From assembly GCA_013997645.1 (NCBI GenBank), contig PNKB01000041.1:1-32610 (forward strand): a stretch of 32,610 nucleotides of DNA, in the 5' to 3' direction. Origin of the DNA: Cyanobacteria bacterium PR.3.49 (GTDB taxonomy: Bacteria > Cyanobacteriota > Vampirovibrionia > Obscuribacterales > Obscuribacteraceae). The notes below the pieces were generated by a model that was not told the DNA's origin, searched no databases, and saw only the letters and a list, made by a program, of their open reading frames with translations. The translations under genes were made by a program, and so were the position numbers. Below are positions 20,962-29,425 of the stretch, in pieces; the first letter of the stretch is position 1; each line of letters opens with the position of its first letter.

Positions 20962-22857
20962 CTACCAGAGTCTGGAACGCTCAGGAAGTCCGTATAACTC
21001 AAGCTCCGCATGCGGTTTGCCGTCGGCGTCCCTGGTCATGACTACGGATTTTATCGAATAGCGACCCACTTCCTTGCCATTCCTCGAATTCAGCCCCACC
21101 TGCAAGTCGCCGTCCTTGAAATTAATCGCTTTGCCACCCTGGACGTTGTTCACATTGAAGTTCAGCTTGCCGTCTTTAAAATAGAGGTTAGACGCTTCGA
21201 GACCGAGCTTCTTACCCATTCCTTCTTCGATTTTTCTATTGAGCGGCACTTCACTCACCCGAGGATCAAAGGATCCATTGAGAGTGCCTTGCGGTCCCTT
21301 CTTAATTTCCAGGCTGTCCATATTGTCGCGAATTTTGGCGAGCGAATTGAGAAACTCCTGTCTCTTGCCCGAGTCACGAAGCAATTCGCCGAACGTTCCT
21401 GACTTTATGTGATTGGCATTGAACGGCTCGCCTTTCTTCTGGTCAGAATCAACCAGCAATAGACCATTGCCGTTTCTGTCGCTGGTCAAGGTCATGCCGG
21501 TTGTGCGAGTATGAACATCTCTCTGGATCCATCCTCGTTTTGACGAGAAGTGAGCCGAACCTTCGACACCCTTTTCAATATCTATACGAGCGGTTTGCGG
21601 GTTTTTCCCATTGCCGAGAGTGACGCTAAATTCAGGATCATTGAGATGTGAACTGGTTGGTGTGGCGGTTCCTTGATGGCGAGGTCCTACACCTCCAATA
21701 ACCTTGTGCGGCACCGGCTGATCGATTCGTCCATTCGTATCGATATCGAAGTTGAGCGTATTGCCGCGTCGTTCTATTGCTACTTTATTTGTTTTGGCAA
21801 AAGTCGGATCCTTATCAAAGTTGAGGAAGCTAGCCGCTTTCTCGCGCTGCTCGCGTTCTTCCGGCGAGACATACTTGCCGCTCTTTTTGGACTCGTTCAA
21901 CTCAACACTGCTGGTTTTGCCGTCCGTGCTCGTGACGTCGACAGAATCGTTGCGCTCGATTTTGCCTTTTTCGAAGTGCGACCTTGTACTGACTTTGGTG
22001 CCGTCATTTAGGATGGTGCTGGTTTCAAATCCTTTGAGCACGCCGTTTTTCACGTCCGGATTCGTCTCCGTGTAGCTGCCGTCTGAATTGCGCGAGTATA
22101 AATTCCATTGCTTGGCTCCGGGGGATGCGACAAGGTTATGAAACCCTTTCTCATCCACCATAGATTTTCCGAACCACTGAGCACTATCGGCGCCGCTATA
22201 TTTGACGAGCTGACCTTTCTCATTGGTGCTTTGCCACTTTGCGTAGCCTTCGGCATTGGGCTCGGTAATACGCGAGTGTGTAGTCCCCCAGGGAGTCTGG
22301 AAGCTCTTTATCTCGCCTTTTTCATCGCGCTGAATGTTTTTGTAAGTGACCGCGTCATCAAGTCCTTTTCTGGGCGCTGTCGTGAACTCGGTGATCTCAC
22401 CTTTATCGTTGACTTTCAAGCGCGAGCCGTCCGCATTATTGCGCACCGGCTCTCCCGGTTGCAATCTTTCCGGGGTGTATGCATTTTTCATTTTCATGAA
22501 TAAGTCTTCGTGCTGCCCGGCCATGCCGTTGCCTTTCACTGCATTGTCCACTTTTGATTGGGTAGCAGCATCATATTGCGGCAGCATCTCTTGCGGGCTT
22601 GCCATACCGAATTGGCCAAGGGTCCACTCTCCGGCCTTGCCGATTGTTTTGCTCCAGTCTTTCATGAAGTCGGCACCGAGAGCGCCCAGACCGCCTTGTG
22701 GTGTGGTCTCTTTCTCCCGCTTCTCGGCAGATTCTATTGCATCATTTGGATCATTGGCGGAGTTTCCCGCATTATTGTCATTGCCACCACCAGTGGTGGA
22801 GCGGCGCGAGGTATTGTCTTCAACGTACTCAGGTCTTGCAGCAGCAGCTTGTGCCAT
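20962..22857 (-). CDS. Large hypothetical protein with RHS-like glycine repeats
   Basis: The start is taken at the second ATG (22857), because GAAGAAGG abuts the first ATG but stands 6 bases from the second. The 631-residue product has no signal peptide or membrane helix. An Ala/Asn/Thr-rich N-terminus (about 1-60) leads to a helical part, then about 130-290 holds repeated short units of the type D-x-x-G-x-[IL]-x-x-[FY] (NDKGEITEFTT, DEKGEIKSFQTPWG, NEKGQLVKYSG). These resemble the beta-hairpin repeats of RHS/YD and cell-wall-associated proteins. A charged stretch (EEREQREKAASF) and a beta-rich C-terminal half follow, ending LYGLPERSRLW. No toxin or enzyme domain was recognised. Export by a non-Sec route is possible but unproven. 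Confidence 0.82.
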   Translation of the reverse strand: MAQAAAARPEYVEDNTSRRSTTGGGNDNNAGNSANDPNDAIESAEKREKETTPQGGLGALGADFMKDWSKTIGKAGEWTLGQFGMASPQEMLPQYDAATQSKVDNAVKGNGMAGQHEDLFMKMKNAYTPERLQPGEPVRNNADGSRLKVNDKGEITEFTTAPRKGLDDAVTYKNIQRDEKGEIKSFQTPWGTTHSRITEPNAEGYAKWQSTNEKGQLVKYSGADSAQWFGKSMVDEKGFHNLVASPGAKQWNLYSRNSDGSYTETNPDVKNGVLKGFETSTILNDGTKVSTRSHFEKGKIERNDSVDVTSTDGKTSSVELNESKKSGKYVSPEEREQREKAASFLNFDKDPTFAKTNKVAIERRGNTLNFDIDTNGRIDQPVPHKVIGGVGPRHQGTATPTSSHLNDPEFSVTLGNGKNPQTARIDIEKGVEGSAHFSSKRGWIQRDVHTRTTGMTLTSDRNGNGLLLVDSDQKKGEPFNANHIKSGTFGELLRDSGKRQEFLNSLAKIRDNMDSLEIKKGPQGTLNGSFDPRVSEVPLNRKIEEGMGKKLGLEASNLYFKDGKLNFNVNNVQGGKAINFKDGDLQVGLNSRNGKEVGRYSIKSVVMTRDADGKPHAELELYGLPERSRLW

Positions 22858-23245
22858 CAACATCCTTCTTCGCGCTCATCGCCTAAGAGCGAGAAGCGCA
22901 AGTAAAATCAGACCGGTCGGCAAAATGCGTGCTGACGAAGCACGGCTGTTTGCATGCGGTCTAACCAGTGGTGATACTAGTTTTTAGTGGTCGAGTGTTT
23001 TTTTGATAAGGGTCAGTGGTCGGATTTTACAATGCAAGTTGCGGCCCATTGGGCGCAACGACACGGGGCGAAGCCCAGTTCAAATTGGTGGTCAATTTTG
23101 AATCTATATTACAGTTCTTGCAATTTTGTGGCGGGCAAGCTTACTTCCCCTTTGATTCAAAGCTCCGAGCCATGAAAGCTTAAGAACGCAATTGTGGGGA
23201 ATGAAATCCTGGGAAGTTATAAGTGATGGATCTACCCCGAAATTC
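22858..23245. other. Divergent intergenic region (388 bases)
   Basis: No convincing gene is seen; a 62-codon open frame at 22987 lacks a ribosome site and coding character. The hexamer AGTGGT occurs at 22967, 22985 and 23015. A loose promoter toward the plus strand is TTGATA (23003-23008), a 19-base spacer and TACAAT (23028-23033), giving a leader of about 200 bases for the gene at 23246. Confidence 0.4.
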
Positions 23246-23995
23246 ATGAGAAGAAGAGCGCTGGCAATATCTGTTACATCAGCGTTTCTCTGCGCTTCCG
23301 CAGGCGCCTATGCAGCCAATGAAAGGGTGCTTACTTTCACGCTGGAAGGAGACTTGCTCGATGCCGCTGAAGTCGTCTTGAGCGACAAAGGAATGAAAAT
23401 TACGAGCAGGCTGGGAAGTATGTTTTGGTTTGCCGACAAACCGAAAGAATGTTTTCTCGCCAATCCGGAAAATCAGACTTACTTCAAACAAACCACAGAA
23501 GAGTATGTGAAAGATCTGCGCGAAGACTATCGCCCACTCAAATATGACCGGTTGGAAAGAAAACCGAAGACTCTGGCAGATGGAACGAAAGCAGAGATGG
23601 TGACAGCATTTCTGACAATAGAAAAAGGCAAAGATGTAAAAGTCGCGGAAGTTACCTGTTTGAAAAACTCTGGCGTGACGCCGGCAGTGAACCAAATGTG
23701 GTGCACTATTATGGGCTTGCCTCAGAAAGATTTCTCTTTGCCGATCGGCTCATTTCAAAACGCCAGAAAAGTGTGGCGCCTGAATGAAGCATTTCGAGGC
23801 GGCAAGGACCGATGGCTCAATGTCGCTCTGGTGAAGAAAGTGGCGAAGAAATCGGTTGAAGACAGAGTTCTGAAAATACCGACCAATTACAAACAGGCTA
23901 AAGATATGGCTTCGCTCTATCTTTCAGCAGATGGAAGTTTGAAAGAAAATGATCTGGCGGATTTTTTCATCAGCACACCAAAGAAGAAAAAGTAA
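23246..23995 (+). CDS. Secreted protein, distant relative of the 26388-28716 triplet
   Basis: The start is set at the ATG at 23246 because it directly opens a signal peptide (MRRRALAISVTSAFLCASAG, cleavage near AYA-ANE). An ATG 45 bases upstream (23201) would add a polar extension and cannot be excluded. The mature part of about 226 residues begins with strands (ERVLTFTLEGDLLDAAEVVL, SDKGMKITSRLGSMFWFADK) that align by eye with the G-I-R-I...G-[AS]-I-L-[IV]-A...PP-x-W region of the three tandem proteins at 26388-28716. It ends with a Lys-rich tail. The fold looks like a beta-rich lipoprotein-carrier-like (LolA-like) half-barrel, an inference from pattern only. Confidence 0.8.
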   Translation: MRRRALAISVTSAFLCASAGAYAANERVLTFTLEGDLLDAAEVVLSDKGMKITSRLGSMFWFADKPKECFLANPENQTYFKQTTEEYVKDLREDYRPLKYDRLERKPKTLADGTKAEMVTAFLTIEKGKDVKVAEVTCLKNSGVTPAVNQMWCTIMGLPQKDFSLPIGSFQNARKVWRLNEAFRGGKDRWLNVALVKKVAKKSVEDRVLKIPTNYKQAKDMASLYLSADGSLKENDLADFFISTPKKKK

Positions 23996-24060
23996 CTGAT
24001 ACGCACACGTCAATGTGCATTCACGCAAGACTTGAAAGCAAGTAAGCAGCGCCTCTTCGC

Positions 24061-24089
24061 TTGACATGCCCGGTCTATTTTGTTATGCT
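24061..24089 (+). promoter_or_regulatory. Near-consensus promoter of the 24148 gene
   Basis: TTGACA (24061-24066), a 17-base spacer and TATGCT (24084-24089). The predicted start near 24096 gives a leader of about 52 bases that contains a GCAGC-TTTC-GCTGC hairpin (24119-24132). This placement rules out reading the TTG at 24061 as a start codon. Confidence 0.75.
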
Positions 24090-24147
24090 GCAAGCCTCTC
24101 CCACATACCTTTCGAAGAGCAGCTTTCGCTGCGCGGCGCTTACCATT

Positions 24148-24804
24148 ATGAATACGAACATTTCCCCTCAACCCTGGGTTGAAGGTGGCGATCGTTCGAA
24201 TCGAGATACCACCAATGTGGTATCAGATTCGACCGCCCACACTCTCATGGCTGAAGTCAACTTGACGCGCGCAGCAATGCCCGCTAAAGAAGTGAGAAGC
24301 GAACAAACGCCTTCCGATTATCTCGTCATGGCCGGTCTTTTCGGCAACAATCTGGACAGCAAAGTGGAGAAAGCGCAATCAGAAGCGATGCGCTATTACC
24401 ATAGCCAGGACCGCCGAATATTTGACGTCAAATCCGGAAGATTTGCAGGCATGCAGGTGCCGGAACATTTGCGATGTGCAATTTTTCAGAGCAATATTGC
24501 TGTCTTGGCCGGTCTCATTAATAGAAGCGAAGTGACAGTGCGCGCTGTTGAGTTTGGCAATCTAATAAGACGTAAGGGCTACGAACAAGAACGATTCACT
24601 CCCGGCAAATCTTATCCCAACGGCAGCTATATTGTAGGGGCCGGCGGTGGACCGGATGGTGAGCGCAACCATGTGGCTATGGTCGTAAATGGCAATCTGC
24701 TGCACACCAAAGCCGGACGAATCGTTTACGAGCCGATCAGTAATAAATTCCCCGGATCATATAGTGATCTTCGCGTATACGTACCGCCGGGCAGCAGAAA
24801 GTGA
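24148..24804 (+). CDS. Predicted CHAP/NlpC-like cysteine hydrolase
   Basis: The start is the ATG at 24148, the first ATG of this frame downstream of the predicted transcription start (a frame ATG at 24085 lies inside the -10 box). No clear ribosome site precedes it. The 218-residue product has a polar N-terminus without signal peptide. Its C-terminal half resembles CHAP or NlpC/P60 papain-like amidases: Cys110 in RCAIFQSNIAVLAGLI, followed by a helix V-x-x-[FL]-x-x-L-x-x-K-G-Y, then a strand YIVGAGGG, His175 in RNHVAMVVNGNLLH and a second His186. Cys-His spacing and the strand order fit a peptidoglycan amidase or endopeptidase. This is a pattern-based call. How it would leave the cytoplasm is unclear. 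Confidence 0.68.
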   Translation: MNTNISPQPWVEGGDRSNRDTTNVVSDSTAHTLMAEVNLTRAAMPAKEVRSEQTPSDYLVMAGLFGNNLDSKVEKAQSEAMRYYHSQDRRIFDVKSGRFAGMQVPEHLRCAIFQSNIAVLAGLINRSEVTVRAVEFGNLIRRKGYEQERFTPGKSYPNGSYIVGAGGGPDGERNHVAMVVNGNLLHTKAGRIVYEPISNKFPGSYSDLRVYVPPGSRK

Positions 24805-25012
24805 AATCCTTCGGCAAACTGTCCAGAATCGTAAAACTACGTGTATACATCACTATATCGGCACAAACCTGAGTAGAACATCAGCAAGGAAACTTGCCAG
24901 GTCTTAGCGCGCCGGTCGTGCAACTTCTCTCTTCATCCAATTTAAAACAAGAGCGGCGGATGTCGCTGCATTTTGCTGCATACACTCGAACTCATGGGTT
25001 GGGGGTCGGATT

Positions 25013-26365
25013 ATGGCGGACGTAATTACTACTGCGCAAGCACAGCCGCAATTGAGCAACGAAGCGCAACAGGCGCTGCTCGCCCTGCGCGCGGAAATGG
25101 ACGATCATCGCGCTGCGGATAACAATCGCAGTTATCTCGGCAAAGCATTCGACTGGCTGTACACGTCGGACGAAAAATCGTTCAAGAAAATGGAAGAGCT
25201 GGAGCAGCGCGCCGCGACCAGCATTCGCAGTGGCGACCTGGCTGCTGTAGAAAAGATGCAGGATGAAGTCAGACAAGCAGTCGACCATGACAAATCCAAA
25301 TTGAATCGCCAGGCAGACGTTTCTTTCCTGGGCAGCAGCGGTCTTAAAATCGGCGCCCTCTTCTTCGGAGGACCGATTGGCTGGGGCGCCACAGCCGCGC
25401 TCTATATGGCTGATGAAGCAAAGCCGAAAGACAAGGTCGGCACGCAAATGATCGATGCAACTTTGGGTGCCGCCAAAGGTCTGGCGTTCAAGGGCATGCT
25501 CACAGGCATCATGGGCAGTTCAATGAATATCGCATTGAAAGGCGGCGCCATGAGTTTGGGCGGCAGAGGCATCGACACTGCGCTCACACGCAGCAACTAC
25601 TATGATCAAAAGGAACAGCAATACAGTCTCTGGCAGGGCGTCAAGGCAACGGGAAAAGAGCTTGGCAATGTAGAACATCTGGCAGTGGACGCAGCAGTGA
25701 TGGGAACAGCATTTGCAGGCGGTTGGGCATTGGGTGTTCTGGCACCGAAGCTGATGACACCCTTCTCCACCAAGATCGCAACGAGCTCGATGGCAGGAGC
25801 ATCACGCGGCATGATCTCAGAAATCTCAGCGGCAAGAGTGGCAGGCGAAGAAATCAACTGGGCGCGTGTGGCGGGCAAAGGTCTGGCGACATCGTTAGTC
25901 TACGGATTCGCTGCGGTTCCTGGAGCACTGCAAGCTGATTACGCAATACGTCACCAGCACGATCACGCCGGCGACGGCAATTTCATCGAGTACAAAAAGG
26001 CAGGTACGGTGAAAGCAGAGCAACTTACGCATCGCGCCGAATGGAAATCGACCAACGGCGATCCACTCACCGGCGAAATCGGCGACTGGAAATTAACGGG
26101 ACCGGACGGAAGCACATGGACAGTCAAACCGGATATTTTTGCCAAGACCTACGGTGAAGTAGAACCAGGCTCCGGCGTTTATGCCAAGACAGCGCTGGCC
26201 CGAGCAATGAAGCTGAAGATGGACTACAGCGTCAATTCGCTTGAAGGTAAGAGCTCAGGCGTTGCCGGCGACTACCTGGTAATCGGACCGAACAACGAAC
26301 CGTATATCGTCAACGGCACAAAGTTCGAAGGCATGTACCAGCAAGTGCCAACGAAAGGCAACTAA
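25013..26365 (+). CDS. 450-aa protein with hydrophobic core and duplicated C-terminal motif
   Basis: Residues 1-100 are charged and helical (coiled-coil-like EKMQDEVRQAVDHDKSKL). Residues about 108-305 are Gly/Ala-rich with several moderately hydrophobic segments (108-133, 150-180, 226-246, 286-304), which could insert into membrane or pack as a helical bundle. Residues 353-382 (IGDWKLTGPDGSTWTVKPDI, then FAKTY) and 414-444 (AGDYLVIGPNNEPYIVNGTK, then FEGMYQQV) are two copies of one motif, G-D-[WY]-x-[LV]-x-G-P-[DN]-x-x-x-[WY]-x-V-x-x-x-x-F-x-x-x-Y, also seen singly in some phage and hypothetical proteins. No signal peptide or enzyme site was recognised. Its ribosome site is a G-rich GGGGGTCGG. 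It is convergent with the gene at 26388. Confidence 0.82.
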   Translation: MADVITTAQAQPQLSNEAQQALLALRAEMDDHRAADNNRSYLGKAFDWLYTSDEKSFKKMEELEQRAATSIRSGDLAAVEKMQDEVRQAVDHDKSKLNRQADVSFLGSSGLKIGALFFGGPIGWGATAALYMADEAKPKDKVGTQMIDATLGAAKGLAFKGMLTGIMGSSMNIALKGGAMSLGGRGIDTALTRSNYYDQKEQQYSLWQGVKATGKELGNVEHLAVDAAVMGTAFAGGWALGVLAPKLMTPFSTKIATSSMAGASRGMISEISAARVAGEEINWARVAGKGLATSLVYGFAAVPGALQADYAIRHQHDHAGDGNFIEYKKAGTVKAEQLTHRAEWKSTNGDPLTGEIGDWKLTGPDGSTWTVKPDIFAKTYGEVEPGSGVYAKTALARAMKLKMDYSVNSLEGKSSGVAGDYLVIGPNNEPYIVNGTKFEGMYQQVPTKGN

Positions 26366-26387
26366 GCTTTGCTCCGCAGGTGTCGCG

Positions 26388-27152
26388 CTAAGGACTCATC
26401 AATAGATCGGCCACATCTTCCATTTTTTGTCCATAGATCATTTGCATGAACTCGGCTGAGTAGTCGAGCCCTTTGGGATGATCAAATTCAGACAGGGGGA
26501 TGTTCGTATACTTCTGCGATAAGGTCTGGAATTGATAACGCTTGGAGCCATCAGCCAGATCTAGCGAATACTCGAGCGGAATTTTTTCGATGTAGGAAAA
26601 TTCGAAATACGTCCGCCAAATTTCTTTTACCTGCTTCGGCAACACAATTGAATCAGCTGCAATCGCCAAATACATGTTGGTGACAAATGGCGTCTCCAAT
26701 TTAGACTGAAATGTGTGGCCAAAACCGTCTGTTGCATCAAGCCTGCGATTCACTCGCGCAATATGCACCACAGCCGGTACTCCGGCGACTTGTATATTTT
26801 TTTTCGTACCGCGAAAGCTTTCTGCTCGCTCATTGTGCGGATATTTAGTGATGAATTTTGCAAAAGTGTTCTTACTGGCTTTCTTTTGCCCTTTGCGATA
26901 AATCACAACTTCCCAGTGGGGAGGTTTTGCCACTAAAATCGAACCTGTATTGGCCTCGATACGAATGCCGTCAGCGCACACTTTGACGATCGAAGTGCCC
27001 CAATTGCTCGTCTGTTTCAATTGCCAGACTTTTACGGTCTTGCCCGAAGGAGCAGGCGGACTTGTTGCCGCGGCACCCCATGCGAATGACGCGACACCGT
27101 AATTACAAATCAGGAAAAGCGCGACGATAAGAGTGGTGCTAACTTTCTTCAA
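26388..27152 (-). CDS. Secreted protein, third of a tandem paralogous triplet
   Basis: The 254-residue protein has a signal peptide (about 1-26, ending ASFAWGAAA). The mature part shares the family pattern: W-G (53-54 region), KVCADGIRI with a single conserved Cys, ILVAKPPHWEVVIYRKGQKK, a central V-A-G-[VI]-x-A stretch, QVKEIWRTYFE, and the C-terminal signature F-x-x-MIYGQKMEDVADLL. Among the three it is the most divergent. The conserved layout suggests a beta-rich ligand- or lipid-binding fold with a C-terminal helix. Function is unknown. It starts 11 bases after its neighbour and closes the operon that begins with the response regulator. Confidence 0.85.
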   Translation of the reverse strand: MKKVSTTLIVALFLICNYGVASFAWGAAATSPPAPSGKTVKVWQLKQTSNWGTSIVKVCADGIRIEANTGSILVAKPPHWEVVIYRKGQKKASKNTFAKFITKYPHNERAESFRGTKKNIQVAGVPAVVHIARVNRRLDATDGFGHTFQSKLETPFVTNMYLAIAADSIVLPKQVKEIWRTYFEFSYIEKIPLEYSLDLADGSKRYQFQTLSQKYTNIPLSEFDHPKGLDYSAEFMQMIYGQKMEDVADLLMSP

Positions 27153-27163
27153 CAGATTTACTT

Positions 27164-27955
27164 CTAAGGCTCCAGCAAAAGATCGGCGACGCCTTCCATT
27201 TCTTTCCCATAAATCATCTCGACAAACTGCCCCGTATAACTCAAGCCGGACGGCACAACGAAATCGGAACGCTTGATCATCCCACGTTTGAAAGTCTTTG
27301 TATCCATGAGCACGCGTCGCTCCCCACTAGCCATGTAGAGGATCGTACTGATCGGAATCTCCTCAACGACAGGACTTTCGAAATATGATCTCCAGATTTC
27401 TTTTGCTTGTTTTGGCACATCGTTTTTGTCGCAAGCAAAGGCAAGCTCCTTGCGCAAAACGATTTGCTCCTTTTGTTGAGAGCGATAAAGACTTGTCAGG
27501 CTGGTGGTTTCATCCAATTTACTATTGATGTAAAAGGTGAACTGCACGGCATTTATTCCGGCAGTGCGTATAATTCTTGGTTTCTCTCGAATGTTTGAAA
27601 GTTTGACAGCAAAACGATTTTTTGTTCGAAACATTGCATACGACATTTTCGCCGCCTTCTTTTGTTTGGGACGAAAAACAATCACAGTCCAGTCTGGCGG
27701 TGTGGCAATGAGAATGGCACCGGTCTGGCTTTGAATACGGATACCGGCAGAGCAGGCTTTGATGTCATAAACTCCCCAGCCGGTGGTGAAATGGGAGATC
27801 ACGCCTGATATATGATCTTTTGAAGCCGAAGCCGGAGCCGCAGTGGCAGGCAAAAGAGGCAAACTACAAATATTCAGTGAGAGAAAATAAAACCAGGCAA
27901 TCGCCACTGCGGGCATCAAAAAAAAATGTTTTTGGCTCATCAGTAAACTGCTCAT
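27164..27955 (-). CDS. Secreted protein, second of a tandem paralogous triplet
   Basis: The 263-residue product begins with a signal peptide (hydrophobic stretch about 12-35, cleavage near ATA-APAS). The mature part repeats the family signatures GWGVYDIKACSAGIRI, ILIATPPDWTVIVFRPKQKK, FRTKN, VPKQAKEIWRSYFES and FVEMIYGKEMEGVADLLLEP. It is closest to the protein encoded immediately upstream. Its ATG overlaps the upstream gene's TAA by one base (TAATG), so translation is coupled. An internal ATG at codon 6 would also keep the signal peptide. Confidence 0.86.
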   Translation of the reverse strand: MSSLLMSQKHFFLMPAVAIAWFYFLSLNICSLPLLPATAAPASASKDHISGVISHFTTGWGVYDIKACSAGIRIQSQTGAILIATPPDWTVIVFRPKQKKAAKMSYAMFRTKNRFAVKLSNIREKPRIIRTAGINAVQFTFYINSKLDETTSLTSLYRSQQKEQIVLRKELAFACDKNDVPKQAKEIWRSYFESPVVEEIPISTILYMASGERRVLMDTKTFKRGMIKRSDFVVPSGLSYTGQFVEMIYGKEMEGVADLLLEP

Positions 27956-28716
27956 TACGGATAAAGCAGGTCGGCGACCCCCTCCGTTTCTTGACCATAG
28001 ATCATTTCTGCAAATTGCGCCGTATAGCTAAGCCCACTGGGCACGGCAAAATCAGCATCGGTCATATTGCCTTCTTTCATCGACTTCGTGTCGAAGTAAG
28101 CGCGCGTCTCTCCACCTTTCAAATGAAGAATGATCTGCATGGGAATTTCTTCGAATATAGGTATCTCAAAAAAGTTGCTCCAGATACCTTTGGCTTTTTT
28201 GGGAACGTTCTCTATATTCGGGGCAAAGACGACTTCCTTATTCATCACGAGCGGCTGCGTTTCTCTTGTCCTGTACAGCCCCCCCATGGTTGTGTCCGCC
28301 AGTCGCTGGTTGATGCGAAAGTTGAATTGCGTTGCCTTTATACCGGCAACGAGCTTTATCTGCGCTTTTGCTTTGATGCTGGAAAGTTTCACGGCATTCT
28401 GATTTTTGGTGCGAAACTTTTCGTACGGAATTTTGGCCGCGCGCTTTTGGCCATTTCTAAAAATGTAAATCGTCCAGTCGGGCGGGCAGGCGATCAAAAC
28501 AGCGCCGTTATGAGGAGCAATGCGAATGCCGCGCTCGCAGGCTTTGATTTCATAGATGCCCCAGCTAGTGGTCTGGCGGGCAACTATGCCGCGATACGAC
28601 TTTGCCGCAGCTGCGCCGGCAGAGTCTATTGGCGCCACGAACAACACAGCCACTGCAGCAAATCCAGCCGTCCAGTTGAATAAATGCTTGGCTCGCGAAC
28701 TAACAACCGTTTTCAT
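27955..28716 (-). CDS. Secreted protein, first of a tandem paralogous triplet
   Basis: The 253-residue product has a signal peptide (about 1-36, ending DSAGAAAA). The mature part carries the same landmarks as the next two genes: SWGIYEIKACERGIRI, VLIACPPDWTIYIFRNGQKR, FRTKN, VPKKAKGIWSNFFE and FAEMIYGQETEGVADLLYP. GGAAG precedes the ATG. It lies 37 bases downstream of the OmpR-type regulator on the same strand, so regulator and triplet probably form one operon. The retained C-terminal [FY]-x-E-MIYG-x-x-x-E-G-VADLL motif is the best handle for finding relatives. Confidence 0.86.
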   Translation of the reverse strand: MKTVVSSRAKHLFNWTAGFAAVAVLFVAPIDSAGAAAAKSYRGIVARQTTSWGIYEIKACERGIRIAPHNGAVLIACPPDWTIYIFRNGQKRAAKIPYEKFRTKNQNAVKLSSIKAKAQIKLVAGIKATQFNFRINQRLADTTMGGLYRTRETQPLVMNKEVVFAPNIENVPKKAKGIWSNFFEIPIFEEIPMQIILHLKGGETRAYFDTKSMKEGNMTDADFAVPSGLSYTAQFAEMIYGQETEGVADLLYP

Positions 28717-28753
28717 ACTCTGCTTCCGTAGAGTAGTGAGCGGACGAGTTTCC

Positions 28754-29425
28754 TCAGGTTTCCAATTTATAGCCGACGCCGTAGACGTTCTTTATCAAAG
28801 AATTCTCCTTGTCTTCATCAAGCCCCTGCCTGAGGCGCATTAATGAAACTCTGACCGTTTTGGCTGTGGCTTCCGTATCTGATTGCCACACCCTATCTAT
28901 TAAAGTGTCGGCGCTGAAAACTTGATTGGGGTGTCGCATAAAAAATTCCAGGAGCGCAAACTCGCGAGGAAACAGCTTCACCTCTTGACCATTCTTCGTA
29001 ACTCGGTGCTCGTTGGGGTCGAGCTCGATGTCTTTTACTTTCAATACATTGTGGTGATAAACCGGCGATCGCCTGAGCAACGCTCTTACCCGCGCCGCCA
29101 GTTCCTGAATCGAGAAAGGCTTGGTGACATAATCGTCGCTGCCCGCGTCCAAGCCGGTTTCTTTATCCTGAATGTCCGTTTTGCCAGTCAGGAAAATAAC
29201 CGGCGAATTGCCGCCGCCGCTCCTGTATTCCTTGCACAGGGCGATCCCCGTTATCTCCGGCAAGGCCCAGTCGAGAATAATCACATCATATTGATAGGTT
29301 TTCAAAAAATTGCGACCATCGGCGCCCGCATAGGCTTTGTCCACCGTGTAACCGGCCACTGCGAAATATTCAGATACGAGATTGCACAAGTCCTTATCGT
29401 CCTCGACAATCAATATCTTCGGCAT
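28754..29425 (-). CDS. OmpR/PhoB-family response regulator
   Basis: The 223-residue protein has a receiver domain with acidic pocket Glu8/Asp9/Asp10, phosphoacceptor Asp52 (VIILDWALPEITG), Thr80 and Lys102 (KPFS). It also has a C-terminal winged-helix DNA-binding domain (about 125-221: VKLFPREFALLEFFMRHPNQ, then VRVSLMRLRQGLD and the end NVYGVGYKLE). All residues for phosphotransfer are present. GAGGG lies 8 bases before the ATG. No kinase is adjacent in its operon; the nearest is the truncated histidine kinase at the right edge, about 2.7 kb upstream. The 13-bp imperfect palindrome TTGACCAGTTCAA (29457-29469) upstream is a possible binding site. Confidence 0.95.
   Translation of the reverse strand: MPKILIVEDDKDLCNLVSEYFAVAGYTVDKAYAGADGRNFLKTYQYDVIILDWALPEITGIALCKEYRSGGGNSPVIFLTGKTDIQDKETGLDAGSDDYVTKPFSIQELAARVRALLRRSPVYHHNVLKVKDIELDPNEHRVTKNGQEVKLFPREFALLEFFMRHPNQVFSADTLIDRVWQSDTEATAKTVRVSLMRLRQGLDEDKENSLIKNVYGVGYKLET

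Noticed and set aside
22910..22922. Another GACCGGTC core resembling the tetR operator
   Set aside because: The flanking AGAC-N5-GTCT inverted repeat is missing, so it does not match the two sites at the tetR operon.
22987..23175. 62-aa open frame in the divergent gap
   Set aside because: No ribosome site, odd composition (Trp/Cys/His-rich) and overlap with a probable promoter.
24061..24147. 29-codon N-terminal extension of the CHAP-like gene from a TTG
   Set aside because: The TTG is the first base triplet of a TTGACA -35 box, so it is not transcribed from the predicted promoter.
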